From: Ruoffia tabacinasalis | GTDB lineage: Bacteria; Bacillota; Bacilli; Lactobacillales; Aerococcaceae | Assembly (NCBI RefSeq): GCF_042652985.1 | Contig: NZ_JBHSHQ010000028.1 | Span: forward strand, 73,389-137,388 | Length of the DNA stretch: 64,000 nucleotides | Direction: 5' to 3' | Part shown: piece after piece, positions 35,798 to 44,264 of the stretch | How positions within the stretch are numbered: position 1 is the first letter of the stretch | Layout: every line of letters starts with the position of its first letter | Notes under the pieces: generated by a model | The model's database searches: none | Told to the model about the DNA's origin: nothing | The model's input: only the letters and a program-made list of their open reading frames with translations | Made by a program: the position numbers and the translations under genes

Positions 35798-35831
35798 AAA
35801 AAATAGTGGTTCTTCTTATAATTTAAGAACC
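35798..35831 (-). promoter_or_regulatory. Hairpin with T-run in the rpsA leader
   Basis: GGTTCTT (35825-35831 on the minus strand) pairs with AAGAACC (35808-35814) around a 10-base loop; four bases later six T residues follow. It begins only a few bases after the predicted transcription start, so it is either an attenuator, a 5' stabilising stem, or the terminator of cmk. Confidence 0.45.
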
Positions 35832-35843
35832 GTATATAAGCAT

Positions 35844-35872
35844 ATCATATCAAATATTCAGTCATCAGTCTA
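35844..35872 (-). promoter_or_regulatory. Promoter of rpsA
   Basis: Minus-strand TAGACT (35867-35872), 17 bases ending TGA, TATGAT (35844-35849): a promoter with extended -10. Confidence 0.65.
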
Positions 35873-35906
35873 GTAAAATCACAATTTAATAGCGATTTAA
35901 CAGTAC

Positions 35907-36575
35907 TTATTTCTTAATATGATCAATTATTGTATTTACAACTTGTTCCACGGATAAATGATCCGTTTCTAACTCGATGGCATCGTCTGCTTTTTTCAGC
36001 GGACTGTGCTCGCGATTTGAATCATAATGGTCTCTTGCAATGATACTTTCTTCGATTTCTTCGAGCGTTTGATTAGATAAGCCCTTTTCAATGTTTTCAT
36101 CGAAGCGTCTTTTTGCGCGTACTTTAGCTGAGGCATTCAAGAAAAATTTATGCTCAGCATCTGGGAGAACCACAGTCCCAATATCCCGGCCATCCATGAC
36201 AACTGAATGGGTACTCGCCATATTACGTTGGTCTTCCACTAACTTTTCCCGAACAAATGGATAAGCAGAAATTTCTGATACGTTTGCTGTGACTTCATCA
36301 GATCGGATTTCACGACTGACATTTTGACGATTCAAATACATTTCTTGAATACCTTCATCTGATCTTTTAAAAGTTAAATCAAGTGTTGGTAATATTTTTT
36401 TCACTCGTTCAGCATCACTTACTTCTATACTATCTTGTAAAACAGCTAAAGTGACCGCTCTATACATTGCCCCTGTATCAATATAAATAATATCAAGTTT
36501 TTTAGCAATAGCTTGTGCGACAGTACTTTTCCCTGATGAAGAGGGTCCATCTATGGCAATTTGAAAATTCGACAT
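35907..36575 (-). CDS. cmk: Cytidylate kinase
   Basis: A 222-residue nucleoside monophosphate kinase converting (d)CMP to (d)CDP. The P-loop is IDGPSSSGKST at the N-terminus, followed by DTGAMYRAVTLA, and VVMDGRDIGTVVLPDAEHKFFL, the CMP-specific signature, then the LID region RAKRRFDEN. Length is normal. It lies upstream of rpsA and downstream of the LysM surface protein gene, as in Enterococcus. Confidence 0.96.
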   Translation of the reverse strand: MSNFQIAIDGPSSSGKSTVAQAIAKKLDIIYIDTGAMYRAVTLAVLQDSIEVSDAERVKKILPTLDLTFKRSDEGIQEMYLNRQNVSREIRSDEVTANVSEISAYPFVREKLVEDQRNMASTHSVVMDGRDIGTVVLPDAEHKFFLNASAKVRAKRRFDENIEKGLSNQTLEEIEESIIARDHYDSNREHSPLKKADDAIELETDHLSVEQVVNTIIDHIKK

Positions 36576-36593
36576 TAAAAATTCTCCTTTTAA

Positions 36594-36628
36594 TCAAAAT
36601 AAATAGAGACCTTTAACAGATCTCTATT
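36594..36628 (-). terminator. Terminator after the LysM protein gene
   Basis: AATAGAGA (36602-36609) pairs with TCTCTATT (36621-36628) around 11 bases, then TATTTTG on the minus strand. Confidence 0.6.
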
Positions 36629-36648
36629 CTATCAACTTATATTCTTTA

Positions 36649-37308
36649 CTATGGTAATACGACTGTGTCTCCTGGGAAAATTGCTGTATCAGTTGTTGCC
36701 CCATTCGCACTTAATAACGCATTAAGATCTACGCCGGTATTTCTAGAAATAGCATACCATGAATCCCCTGCTTGAACTGTATATATTCCGCCCGTTGTAG
36801 GTGGTGTCTCTACAGGTGTTTCAGGTACTACTGGTTCAGTTGGTGTAGGTGGTAATTCCGGTTCAGATTCAACTTCTTCAGTTGATTCAATTGGTTCTCT
36901 ACTAATTTCTGAACTAGACTCTTCTTCACTTTCACTTTCGTCCGAGCTTGATTCACTTTCGTCAGCACTTGACACTTGTGATAACTCAGAATTTCTAGAA
37001 AAATTAATTTGTTCAGCACTACGATTAGGTATTTCGTCATTATCTAATTGTGCATTAACAAAAATAAACAATAAGAAAGGCGCAATTACCGTAATAACAA
37101 TAATAGCTAACAATACTTTAGATAGTGTTGTCGCTTCTTTTGCTGGTTGGTTGCGTGCAGTTCTTGAATATTGACGGTTTTTTAAATTTTCATCTTCTCC
37201 AAATTTTCGATTCCAAGGTTTGCTTTCTTTCTTTGAAGGTGTTTCTTCAACAGTTTCTTCAACCTCAGATTCAAAAACGTCTTGATCTTTATCTTGTTCC
37301 TTAGACAT
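36649..37308 (-). CDS. EF1546/SAG1386-type surface protein with LysM domain
   Basis: A 219-residue membrane-anchored protein. A charged cytoplasmic N-terminus (~60 residues) is followed by one membrane helix (about 65-87). The extracellular part has a Ser/Glu/Asp-rich segment (ADESESSSDESESEEESSS), a Pro/Thr/Val stretch and a single C-terminal LysM domain (YTVQAGDSWYAISRNTGVD, then LLSANG and IFPGDTVVLP) that should bind peptidoglycan. The same architecture and position upstream of cmk define the EF1546/SAG1386 family; Bacillus YpbE is a distant match. Its job is probably to link membrane and cell wall, but no enzyme domain is present. Confidence 0.88.
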   Translation of the reverse strand: MSKEQDKDQDVFESEVEETVEETPSKKESKPWNRKFGEDENLKNRQYSRTARNQPAKEATTLSKVLLAIIVITVIAPFLLFIFVNAQLDNDEIPNRSAEQINFSRNSELSQVSSADESESSSDESESEEESSSEISREPIESTEEVESEPELPPTPTEPVVPETPVETPPTTGGIYTVQAGDSWYAISRNTGVDLNALLSANGATTDTAIFPGDTVVLP

Positions 37309-37623
37309 AAGAATCCCTCCTAAATATGCATAGTTAATGATGATTCATTTTAATACATAGTTAACTTTCCCTATTATATTACCATAACTTAATCTTTTTT
37401 TTGCCAATAAAATAGCTTTCTATTGTCAATAACATCATACTGAAAAGAATCTGTAAAGCAATGGTAATAGAACAAACAGGTTTGCTTTATCATTCTACAT
37501 TATACATTAATTTTCAGCTTATTCCACCACTATATGAATATATTCGTTATTAGTCCTGTTTTTTATGTTTTAAATTGATATCTCCATGTAATAATTTTAG
37601 TACAATCTTTAACTATAAACAAA
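37309..37623. other. Intergenic region between ribU and the LysM gene
   Basis: About 315 bases with no credible ORF. The end near 37309-37390 is the leader and probable promoter of the LysM gene (extended -10 TGGTAATAT near 37370 on the minus strand, weak -35) and contains CATAGTTAA twice. Beyond that I see only AT-rich sequence. Confidence 0.4.
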
Positions 37624-37662
37624 TAAAAAGCGAGCAATTCACAATTTAAGTGAACATCTCGC
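37624..37662 (-). terminator. Terminator after ribU
   Basis: Minus-strand GCGAG..GTTCAC pairs with GTGAAT..CTCGC around a 7-base loop with one internal mismatch, followed by TTTTTATTTG. Confidence 0.7.
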
Positions 37663-37682
37663 CTGCTTATATGCTATTTGTT

Positions 37683-38288
37683 TTAATTTGTTTTCAATAA
37701 ATTATATCCAGGATAAATAGTATTTCTTTTTCTTAATAAGTTTGGAACGATTTTGATGACTAAAATTTGGCCTGCACTTAAAAAGATACCTTTAATTAAG
37801 TTAAATGGTGCTACAACTGCCAGGATATAACCGAAGTAATCATCAATTGGGAAATTCAACACCGTTGTATAAATGGGCAATGCAACATAATAATTAATAA
37901 ACGACATTGAAACAACTAAACCAACTGTCAGAGTAATACTCATTAAAACAGCTTTAAATTTCCAATTAACTTTCTTAAGCGAATTTAAAATAAAGTGTGT
38001 CGGAATAAACATGACAACTGAAGCAGTGAAACTCATGAAAGCCCCAATTGGAAAACCTGCCTGCCCACCTTGTAAAATATAGTTAATTGCATCCCTTATA
38101 AACGCGACTACAACGATACCAACTGGTCCATGAATTAACATTCCAACTAGAACAGCTAAATCACTAAAATCAATCTTTAGAAACGGTGCAGCTGGTAAAA
38201 TCGGGAATTCAAAGAATCTCAAAATAACTCCCCAAGCACCTAATATAGCCAACAACATCATCGTTCTAACCTGTGATCTTTTTTGCAT
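37683..38288 (-). CDS. ribU: ECF riboflavin transporter S component RibU
   Basis: A 201-residue membrane protein with about six helices that captures riboflavin for the shared ECF module. FFEFPILPAAPFLKIDFSDLAVLVGMLIHGPVGIVVVAFIRD is the highly conserved riboflavin-binding start, and the cytoplasmic docking residues lie in the first helix (LLAILGAWGVILRF). Identification is confirmed by the FMN riboswitch directly upstream, which turns the gene off when FMN is plentiful. No ECF ATPase genes are in the window. The start is ATG after AAAGGAG. Confidence 0.95.
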   Translation of the reverse strand: MQKRSQVRTMMLLAILGAWGVILRFFEFPILPAAPFLKIDFSDLAVLVGMLIHGPVGIVVVAFIRDAINYILQGGQAGFPIGAFMSFTASVVMFIPTHFILNSLKKVNWKFKAVLMSITLTVGLVVSMSFINYYVALPIYTTVLNFPIDDYFGYILAVVAPFNLIKGIFLSAGQILVIKIVPNLLRKRNTIYPGYNLLKTN

Positions 38289-38314
38289 TTTTTCTTCTCC
38301 TTTTTCGTCCCAAG

Positions 38315-38372
38315 ACTAAAAAAGTACGCCTTCTCACCCTAATTTTTCCCAGGGTAAAAAGACGTACTTTAA
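38315..38372 (-). terminator. Riboswitch expression-platform terminator of ribU
   Basis: On the minus strand AAAGTACGTC..ACCCT pairs with AGGGT..GGCGTACTTT (38361-38370 with 38321-38330) and is followed by six T residues. It lies between the FMN aptamer and the ribU start. Confidence 0.85.
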
Positions 38373-38408
38373 AAGAATATACTCAAAAAAAGTGTATATC
38401 ATTTAATC

Positions 38409-38518
38409 TTCTTCCATCCAGACTTTACTGTCGGTACTGGAATTTCACCAGATCAGCTCGATGCCTCGAGTTAGTGGACTTTACCACCGGTCGGGAATTA
38501 CACCCTGCCCTGAAGACG
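38409..38518 (-). promoter_or_regulatory. FMN riboswitch (RFN element)
   Basis: The minus strand carries the conserved FMN aptamer blocks in order: TCTTCAGGGCAGGGTG, AATTCCCGACCGGTGGT, AGTCC, GATCTGGTGAAATTCCAG, ACCGACAGT, AGTCTGGATGGAAGAAGA. These match the published RFN consensus nearly base for base. FMN binding is expected to favour the downstream terminator at 38315-38372 and so shut off ribU. A sigma-A promoter precedes it at 38540-38568. Confidence 0.96.
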
Positions 38519-38539
38519 TATTGTATTTTATTTAATTAT

Positions 38540-38568
38540 ATCTTAGCATATTCATTTGAATATGGCAA
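38540..38568 (-). promoter_or_regulatory. Promoter of the FMN riboswitch-ribU transcript
   Basis: Minus-strand TTGCCA (38563-38568), 17-base spacer ending TGC, TAAGAT (38540-38545). Transcription would start about 15 bases before the aptamer. Confidence 0.75.
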
Positions 38569-38602
38569 GTCCTTTGTGAATAATCACACAAAATTTTGAA
38601 GC

Positions 38603-39325
38603 TTAATCATCTAAAGCAATTTTCTTTAACTTATCCACTTCAAAAGCTGTTAAATCACGCCACTCGCCTGGCTGTAAAGTACCTAAATCTAAGAATGAAA
38701 ATCTTTCACGTTTCAAGCGATATACTTCATGCCCTACGGCTTCGAACATATTTTTCACTTGGTGATTCCAACCTTCATGTATTGTTAACTGTACAACGGA
38801 TGTTTTCTTGTCTTTATTTATTGAAATAACTTTCGCACGGGCTTTAGAAGTTTTCTTACCGTCAATCATAACACCTTGCTCTAATTTAGTCAGTGCTTTT
38901 GTGTCAACAATACCGTTGACCGTTGCAATATATACTTTATCAATATTATAGCGTGGGTGAGTTAATAAGTTCGCAAAATCACCATCATTTGTTAATAAAA
39001 TTAATCCAGTTGTATCAAAATCTAATCGTCCAATAGGATAAATACGTTCTTCTACACCATGAATAAAATCCACAACTACTTGACGGTCAGTGGGATCACT
39101 CACAGCACTGATAACGTTTTTTGGTTTATATAACATAATGTATTTTGGTTCTTCTTTATAAATTGGAACGCCATCTACTTCAATAACATCCGTCTTAGAT
39201 ACTTTTGTACCTAGTTCCGTTACTAATTCACCATTTACTTTTACATGTCCATCTACGATTAAATCTTCACTTTTACGACGACTTGCGACACCCGCATTCG
39301 CCATTGCTTTTTGTAATCTTTCCAT
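38603..39325 (-). CDS. rluB: Pseudouridine synthase of the RluB/RsuA family
   Basis: A 240-residue enzyme that converts uridine to pseudouridine in 23S rRNA. An N-terminal S4 RNA-binding domain (MERLQKAMANAGVASRRKSEDLI) precedes the catalytic domain with the Asp in IGRLDFDTTGLILLTNDG. EGWNHQVKNMFEAVGHEVYRLKR is the typical C-terminal motif. It follows scpB by 4 bases, the standard scpA-scpB-rluB order of Firmicutes, which favours RluB over RsuA. Confidence 0.95.
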   Translation of the reverse strand: MERLQKAMANAGVASRRKSEDLIVDGHVKVNGELVTELGTKVSKTDVIEVDGVPIYKEEPKYIMLYKPKNVISAVSDPTDRQVVVDFIHGVEERIYPIGRLDFDTTGLILLTNDGDFANLLTHPRYNIDKVYIATVNGIVDTKALTKLEQGVMIDGKKTSKARAKVISINKDKKTSVVQLTIHEGWNHQVKNMFEAVGHEVYRLKRERFSFLDLGTLQPGEWRDLTAFEVDKLKKIALDD

Positions 39326-39329
39326 TTAG

Positions 39330-39938
39330 TTACTCATCCTCATTCTGATTATTTTCTTCGTCATATAATTCAATTGGCCATTCTTTCAAGTCAAACAATT
39401 CTTCGGAGGAAAGTTCTGCATTTAATGCAATGGGTTCAATTTCTGGTAAATCATCTAATGTCTTTAAACCAAAATAATCCATAAAGTAATCGGTTACCCC
39501 ATATAATACGGGACGCCCCGGTGCTTCAATCCTTCCAATTTCTTTGATCAAATCTCGAGATATTAGTTTCTGGATTAAACTACTCGAAGAAACTCCTCTG
39601 ATCTCGTCAATAGCCATACGCGTAATTGGTTGGCGATAGGCTACGATTGATAAAGTTTCAATCGATGCTCTTGTTAAGTTTTGTGAAAATGGAGCTTGAG
39701 CATATTTTTCTACATCTTCTGCCAATTCTTTTTTTGTAATTAATCGGTATCTTTGATTGAAATTGACAACTTCAAGCGCTGATGAATCATCCGTTTGAAA
39801 ATTAAGTTTTAACTGTTCAAGACAGTCGTCAATGTTACTTATTGGCTCTTCTAAACTTTGAGCCAACTCTTGCCGACTCACTCCGTCATCACCTGCTACA
39901 AATAATATACCAAATACTCTCTTTATTAACTCATTCAC
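39330..39938 (-). CDS. scpB: Segregation and condensation protein B
   Basis: A 202-residue winged-helix kleisin-associated protein of the SMC-ScpAB condensin. ILFVAGDDGVSRQELAQSLE, LSIVAYRQPITRMAIDEIRGV and LIKEIGRIEAPGRPVLYGVTDYFMDYFGL are all diagnostic. It dimerises and binds ScpA. The gene begins 5 bases after scpA and the C-terminus is acidic. Confidence 0.96.
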   Translation of the reverse strand: MNELIKRVFGILFVAGDDGVSRQELAQSLEEPISNIDDCLEQLKLNFQTDDSSALEVVNFNQRYRLITKKELAEDVEKYAQAPFSQNLTRASIETLSIVAYRQPITRMAIDEIRGVSSSSLIQKLISRDLIKEIGRIEAPGRPVLYGVTDYFMDYFGLKTLDDLPEIEPIALNAELSSEELFDLKEWPIELYDEENNQNEDE

Positions 39939-39943
39939 AAATC

Positions 39944-40690
39944 TTACTCCTCTAATTTCTTCATTTGGATTGGATCATCTTTACTCTTTTGAAGAAAGAT
40001 TAGATGTTGCTTTCTTACTAATTCCAACATCGCTAAAAATGTCGTTATAATTTCATTACGTGTTCCGTATTGGAAAAATTGATCAAGAGTCACTGAATCA
40101 TTATCTGTATCAAATTCAAATGCGGCCATAATCTTATCCATCTGATCTGAGACCGTTAATGATTCATGTTGAATTTGCCTTTCAAGTGGTTCTCGACTCG
40201 CTGCTTTTTCAACAACACTGGCCATCGCCTCAGCTAAATCAGTCAGTGAAAGTGCATCTTCATCTAATGGGACAAATTCTTGATACGAACTTAAATCAGC
40301 CATCGGACGTGAAAATAGTCGCGCCCTCTCATCTTGTTTGATTTGTAATTGAGTCGCGACGGTTTGAAATTGTTGGTATAAAAGCAATTGTTGAACAAGA
40401 ATATCTCGTGGATCGCCCTCATCGTAATCTTCTTCATAATCTGGACTTGGCTCAATCGGAAGTAAGATATTACTTTTAATCTCTAGCAACGTCGCAGCCA
40501 TAACCAAATATTCTCCAATAATATCTAATTCTAACTCATTCATTGCCTCAATATACTTGATATATTGATTGGTTATCGCAGTCATGGGAATATCATTGAT
40601 ATCTACTTCCATCTGCTTAATCAAATGAAGTAGTAAGTCAAAAGGACCTTGAAATGACTCTAATTCAATTCTTAATTCTGTGTTTTGCAA
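39944..40690 (-). CDS. scpA: Segregation and condensation protein A
   Basis: A 248-residue kleisin that bridges the SMC heads. The N-terminal ELESFQGPFDLLLHLIKQMEVDI binds the SMC neck and EYLVMAATLLEIKSNILLP is the conserved linker helix; a C-terminal winged-helix part follows. The start is TTG at 40690 after GGGGAG; a downstream ATG would remove the conserved N-terminal motif. It lies between the RibT-like acetyltransferase and scpB. Confidence 0.96.
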   Translation of the reverse strand: MQNTELRIELESFQGPFDLLLHLIKQMEVDINDIPMTAITNQYIKYIEAMNELELDIIGEYLVMAATLLEIKSNILLPIEPSPDYEEDYDEGDPRDILVQQLLLYQQFQTVATQLQIKQDERARLFSRPMADLSSYQEFVPLDEDALSLTDLAEAMASVVEKAASREPLERQIQHESLTVSDQMDKIMAAFEFDTDNDSVTLDQFFQYGTRNEIITTFLAMLELVRKQHLIFLQKSKDDPIQMKKLEE

Positions 40691-40717
40691 ACAATCTCCC
40701 CATTACATTCGTAAATT

Positions 40718-41125
40718 CTATAATGACTGATTATATTTTGTACTCCATTTAGCTAAGATATCCACCGTATTCATCGATCCAATAACCGTCGCATTAGGGT
40801 GTTGCTTACGCAGTAATTCATACATTTTATAACCGATACCTTCATCTCTGAAAGAAGGCACAACCGCAATTCGATGTACGATAATCGTTGTCGATGATGG
40901 TGTATCTTCATTTTGAGACTCTAACGTATTCTTTTCAATACATATTAATCCGATAAAATTATCACTTTCATCATTTTTATATAATAAAATATCAAAATTA
41001 GGATCCTCTCGGTATGACTCTAATAGATTGCTCATTTCACTTAAATTCGCTTTCTCATCGTCATAAGTATAAGAAAGTAACCCTAATATAATTTTTTCGT
41101 TTTTATTTTTTGAACTAATTAACAT
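40718..41125 (-). CDS. ribT: RibT-like GNAT acetyltransferase
   Basis: A 135-residue GNAT-family protein. MLISSKNKNEKIILGLLSY at the start and VHRIAVVPSFRDEGIGYKMYELL (acetyl-CoA motif A) match Bacillus RibT, which lies at the end of the ribDEAHT riboflavin operon next to scpA. The acceptor is unknown. The gene leads the scpA-scpB-rluB run from a strong promoter at 41158-41186. No riboflavin biosynthesis genes accompany it here; only the uptake gene ribU lies on the other side of scpAB-rluB. Confidence 0.75.
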   Translation of the reverse strand: MLISSKNKNEKIILGLLSYTYDDEKANLSEMSNLLESYREDPNFDILLYKNDESDNFIGLICIEKNTLESQNEDTPSSTTIIVHRIAVVPSFRDEGIGYKMYELLRKQHPNATVIGSMNTVDILAKWSTKYNQSL

Positions 41126-41145
41126 GGAAACCTCCTCGTCCCTTA

Positions 41146-41159
41146 ATCACTTGAGTGAT
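41146..41159. promoter_or_regulatory. Palindrome overlapping the ribT promoter
   Basis: ATCACT-TG-AGTGAT is a perfect 6+2+6 inverted repeat that touches the -10 element and covers the predicted transcription start of ribT-scpAB. A bound repressor would block the promoter. Confidence 0.4.
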
Positions 41160-41186
41160 ATTACCATGTAATGATAATTATTTCAA
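41158..41186 (-). promoter_or_regulatory. Promoter of ribT-scpA-scpB-rluB
   Basis: Minus-strand TTGAAA (41181-41186), 17-base spacer ending TGG, TAATAT (41158-41163): near-consensus with extended -10. Confidence 0.8.
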
Positions 41187-41355
41187 GAAATTGCATATTA
41201 AGTTGATTCTATATATGAACAAACACATTGAAAAAAGACATGATATACCTTTATAATTCAATTCGTTTTTTTAGTAGACATAGATATAAAATTGGCCACT
41301 TTCAAAACAAATCTTCTCATTATAAATTTACCCTGTCTTTTTCCAAATGCATTGG

Positions 41356-42156
41356 TTAAATTTGATTGATTAATTCTGTAATAAGTAATTTAAATCTTGG
41401 TTTTACTTTAGTAGAAACTTCTACAACTTCTTCGTGATTCAATTCAGCTTGCATACCAGCAGCTAGATTGGTAATACAAGAAATACCAAATACTTCTAAA
41501 CCACAATGTTTTGCAACAATGGCTTCTGGTACAGTTGACATTCCAACGGCATCTCCACCAATCACGCGTGTTGCTTTTATTTCAACAGGTGTTTCATATG
41601 TTGGTCCTGTAAACCAAGTATAAACGCCTTCTTTAATCGGGAAGTCATTATCTTTGGCAATGTCTTTTAATAATTGTTGACCGCGTTGACTATATGTTTC
41701 GGTCATGTCTACAAAACGTGGTCCATGTTCGCTAATATTTTGACCAATCAGGGGGTTAGAGCCCGTAAAGTTCAAGTGGTCAGTAATAATCATTAAATCA
41801 CCTGGATTAAATGATTCATTTACTCCGCCTGCAGCGTTTGTAATAATAACTGATTCAACACCTAATTCTTTAAAGATACGCACAGGGAATGTTACTTTGT
41901 CTAAGTCATAGCCTTCATAATAATGAAAACGTCCTTTTAAAGCGATAACTTTTTTCCCAGCAAGTGTTCCATATACTAATTTCCCGTCATGTCCTTCAAC
42001 TGTTGACACTGGGAAATTTGGAATATCTGAATAATCAAGTTGAATAGACTCTTCAATTTCATCAGCTAAATCACCTAAACCTGATCCTAAAATCAAGCCT
42101 ACTTTTGGTTCTGTGATTCCTTTACTTTTAATATAATCAATAGCTTCTGTAAACAT
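41356..42156 (-). CDS. punA: Purine nucleoside phosphorylase
   Basis: A 266-residue trimeric-type (PNP/MTAP family) phosphorylase that cleaves guanosine and inosine to base plus ribose-1-phosphate. GLILGSGLGDLADEIE holds the phosphate loop, followed by GKVIALKGRFHYYEGYD-like segments, VIITNAAGGVNESF, and the purine site GGDAVGMSTVPEAIVAKHCG. It follows deoB by 15 bases; the pair feeds ribose-1-phosphate to phosphopentomutase, exactly the Bacillus drm-pupG arrangement. No obvious terminator follows in the 230 bases before ribT. Confidence 0.95.
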   Translation of the reverse strand: MFTEAIDYIKSKGITEPKVGLILGSGLGDLADEIEESIQLDYSDIPNFPVSTVEGHDGKLVYGTLAGKKVIALKGRFHYYEGYDLDKVTFPVRIFKELGVESVIITNAAGGVNESFNPGDLMIITDHLNFTGSNPLIGQNISEHGPRFVDMTETYSQRGQQLLKDIAKDNDFPIKEGVYTWFTGPTYETPVEIKATRVIGGDAVGMSTVPEAIVAKHCGLEVFGISCITNLAAGMQAELNHEEVVEVSTKVKPRFKLLITELINQI

Positions 42157-42170
42157 AGTTTATACCCCTT

Positions 42171-43340
42171 TTATTTTAATTGGTCTAAGAAAGATTGTCC
42201 TTCTTCAGTTTGCTTCACTGAGAAGTTATCAGAGATTGTCGCAGCAATATCACTGAAGTATGTTGCATCTAATTCTTTTGGTTCGTTGATTGCTTTGCTA
42301 TAAACTAATACTGGAACATATTCACGTGTATGATCGGTTCCAGAGAAAGTTGGATCATTCCCGTGATCAGCCGTAATAATTAATAAGTCATTCTCTGCTA
42401 AGTGGTCTATCATTTCTGGAATGCGGACATCAAATTCTTCTAATGCGTCTGCATATCCTTGTGTGTTACGACGGTGACCGAATTTAGCATCAAAATCAAC
42501 TAAGTTAGTAAAGCTTAAGCCTTTAAAGTCTTTATCCATCACTTTGATTAATTTATCGACACCATCCATATTACTTTCAGTTCGGTGACCTTCGGTAATT
42601 CCTTGACCGTTAAAGATATCTTCGATTTTACCAATAGAAATAACATCAAATGATTCGTCTTTCAAGTAATCTAAGGTTGTGTTTCCAAAAGGACTTAATG
42701 CGTAATCATGTCTATTACTCGTTCTTTCAAAATTACCCTCTTCACCTAGATATGGACGTGCAATAATTCGACCAATCATATAAGGATCTTCTAAAGTAAT
42801 TTCTCTTGCGTACTCACAAATTTTGTATAATTCTTCTAATGGAATTACTTCTTCATGAGCGGCAATTTGTAGAACCGAGTCCGCTGATGTGTAGACAATT
42901 AAATCACCTGTTTCAATTTGGTGTTGCCCTAATTCATCTAAAATTTCAGTTCCAGACGCTGGTTTATTCCCGATAATTTTGCGCCCAGAAAAAGTTTCAA
43001 TCTTCTCAATCAATTCATCTGGGAAGCCGTCCGGAAACACTCGGAATGGTTGGTCAATACGAAGACCCATGATTTCCCAATGTCCAGTCATTGTATCTTT
43101 ACCTGCAGATACTTCTTCCAATTTAGTAAAATACGCAGTAGAGTTTTCAACTGGATCGATGCCTTTAAGTGGCGCTATATTAGCTAACCCCATTTTTGTT
43201 AAGTTTGGTAATTTTAAACCAACCGTGTTTGCAATATTACCTAAAGTATTTGATCCAACATCGCCAAATTCTTTAGCGTCTGCCGCTTCTCCAATACCTA
43301 CTGAGTCCATAACTAATAAATGTATTCTATCAAATGTCAT
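42171..43340 (-). CDS. deoB: Phosphopentomutase
   Basis: A 389-residue alkaline phosphatase-superfamily mutase that interconverts (deoxy)ribose-1- and 5-phosphate. MDSVGIGEAADAKEFGDVGSNTLG holds the first metal ligands, MTGHWEIMG the phosphorylated Thr, and IITADHGNDPTFSGTDHTREYVPVLVYS the C-terminal metal site. Length is normal. It lies between xerD and punA in the same operon. Confidence 0.97.
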   Translation of the reverse strand: MTFDRIHLLVMDSVGIGEAADAKEFGDVGSNTLGNIANTVGLKLPNLTKMGLANIAPLKGIDPVENSTAYFTKLEEVSAGKDTMTGHWEIMGLRIDQPFRVFPDGFPDELIEKIETFSGRKIIGNKPASGTEILDELGQHQIETGDLIVYTSADSVLQIAAHEEVIPLEELYKICEYAREITLEDPYMIGRIIARPYLGEEGNFERTSNRHDYALSPFGNTTLDYLKDESFDVISIGKIEDIFNGQGITEGHRTESNMDGVDKLIKVMDKDFKGLSFTNLVDFDAKFGHRRNTQGYADALEEFDVRIPEMIDHLAENDLLIITADHGNDPTFSGTDHTREYVPVLVYSKAINEPKELDATYFSDIAATISDNFSVKQTEEGQSFLDQLK

Positions 43341-43352
43341 ATTTTTACTCCT

Positions 43353-44249
43353 TTAATCTATCGCTCTTGGAAATGAGTTACGATATATTTCTTGTAGTCG
43401 CTGTTTGGATACATGAGTATAAATTTGTGTGGTGGAAATGTCTGAATGACCAAGTAGTTCTTGTACCATTCTTAAATCAGCCCCATTCTCTAACAAATGT
43501 GTCGCAAAAGAATGCCGCAAAATATGAGGTGACACTTCGTGACCAATCCCAGCCAAGTTAACATATTTTTTTAAGTTTTTCCAAATTCCTTGCCGGGTAA
43601 AGTGTTTACCACGTTGGGTTAAGAATAGAATGGTAGAATCGGTCGATTTTTTAGCGTAAATTGGATAAACTTCTTCAAGATACTTTTTAATCCAAAAAAG
43701 AGCTTCTTCACCGATGGGGATAATACGTTCTTTATCTCCTTTACCGACTGTTTGTATAAAGCCTAATTCGAGATGAAGTTCATTCATCTTTAAATGAGTT
43801 AATTCGCTGACCCGTAACCCCGATGCATACATGACTTCTAAAATGGCGCGGTCACGGATACCATTATTAGTTTCCGTATCCGGTGCTTCAAGTAAACGAT
43901 CAATTTCTTTTGAACTCAATGTTTTTGGTAAATGTTTGCGATTCTTTGCCCCTTGGATTAAATCCATTGGGTTGTGATCCATCTTTTGTTCTCTAATTAA
44001 ATAATGGAAAAAGTTTTTTAAAGTCGAAATCATTCGATTCGTTGTACTTGCTGCAAATCCCGCTTTGTTTAGGCTAATAATATACAATTGGATTGTGTCT
44101 TTATTAATATTATTAATTTCGACAAGTTCCTGTTCATTAATAAATGTAACAAACTTCTTCAAATCTCTCATGTAACTTTGGATGGTGTTTTGTGATTTTC
44201 CTTGGTCAATCAATAAATAACGTTCGTAATCATCTATTAATTCATCCAT
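43353..44249 (-). CDS. xerD: Tyrosine recombinase XerD
   Basis: A 298-residue recombinase that resolves chromosome dimers at dif. The catalytic set is complete: Arg in YASGLRVSELTHL, Lys in VGKGDKERIIPIG, the HxxR in SPHILRHSFATHLLENGADLR, His in QELLGHSDISTTQIYTHVSK and the Tyr nucleophile in QIYTHV. The N-terminal SAM-like domain has QGKSQNTIQSYMRDLKKF. Together with cvfB and deoB it forms a compact operon; neighbour order supports XerD rather than XerC. Confidence 0.93.
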   Translation of the reverse strand: MDELIDDYERYLLIDQGKSQNTIQSYMRDLKKFVTFINEQELVEINNINKDTIQLYIISLNKAGFAASTTNRMISTLKNFFHYLIREQKMDHNPMDLIQGAKNRKHLPKTLSSKEIDRLLEAPDTETNNGIRDRAILEVMYASGLRVSELTHLKMNELHLELGFIQTVGKGDKERIIPIGEEALFWIKKYLEEVYPIYAKKSTDSTILFLTQRGKHFTRQGIWKNLKKYVNLAGIGHEVSPHILRHSFATHLLENGADLRMVQELLGHSDISTTQIYTHVSKQRLQEIYRNSFPRAID

Positions 44250-44264
44250 TCAATCACTCCTATA

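Noticed and set aside
36850..37000. Repetitive Ser/Glu codons in the LysM gene as a DNA repeat array
   Set aside because: The repetition follows amino acid composition with mixed codons and no fixed repeat unit.
38273..38599. 108-codon plus-strand frame over the ribU leader
   Set aside because: It is the reverse complement of the FMN riboswitch, its terminator and promoter; conserved RNA structure explains the sequence.
42979..43356. 125-codon plus-strand frame over deoB
   Set aside because: Antisense shadow of the conserved deoB N-terminal region.
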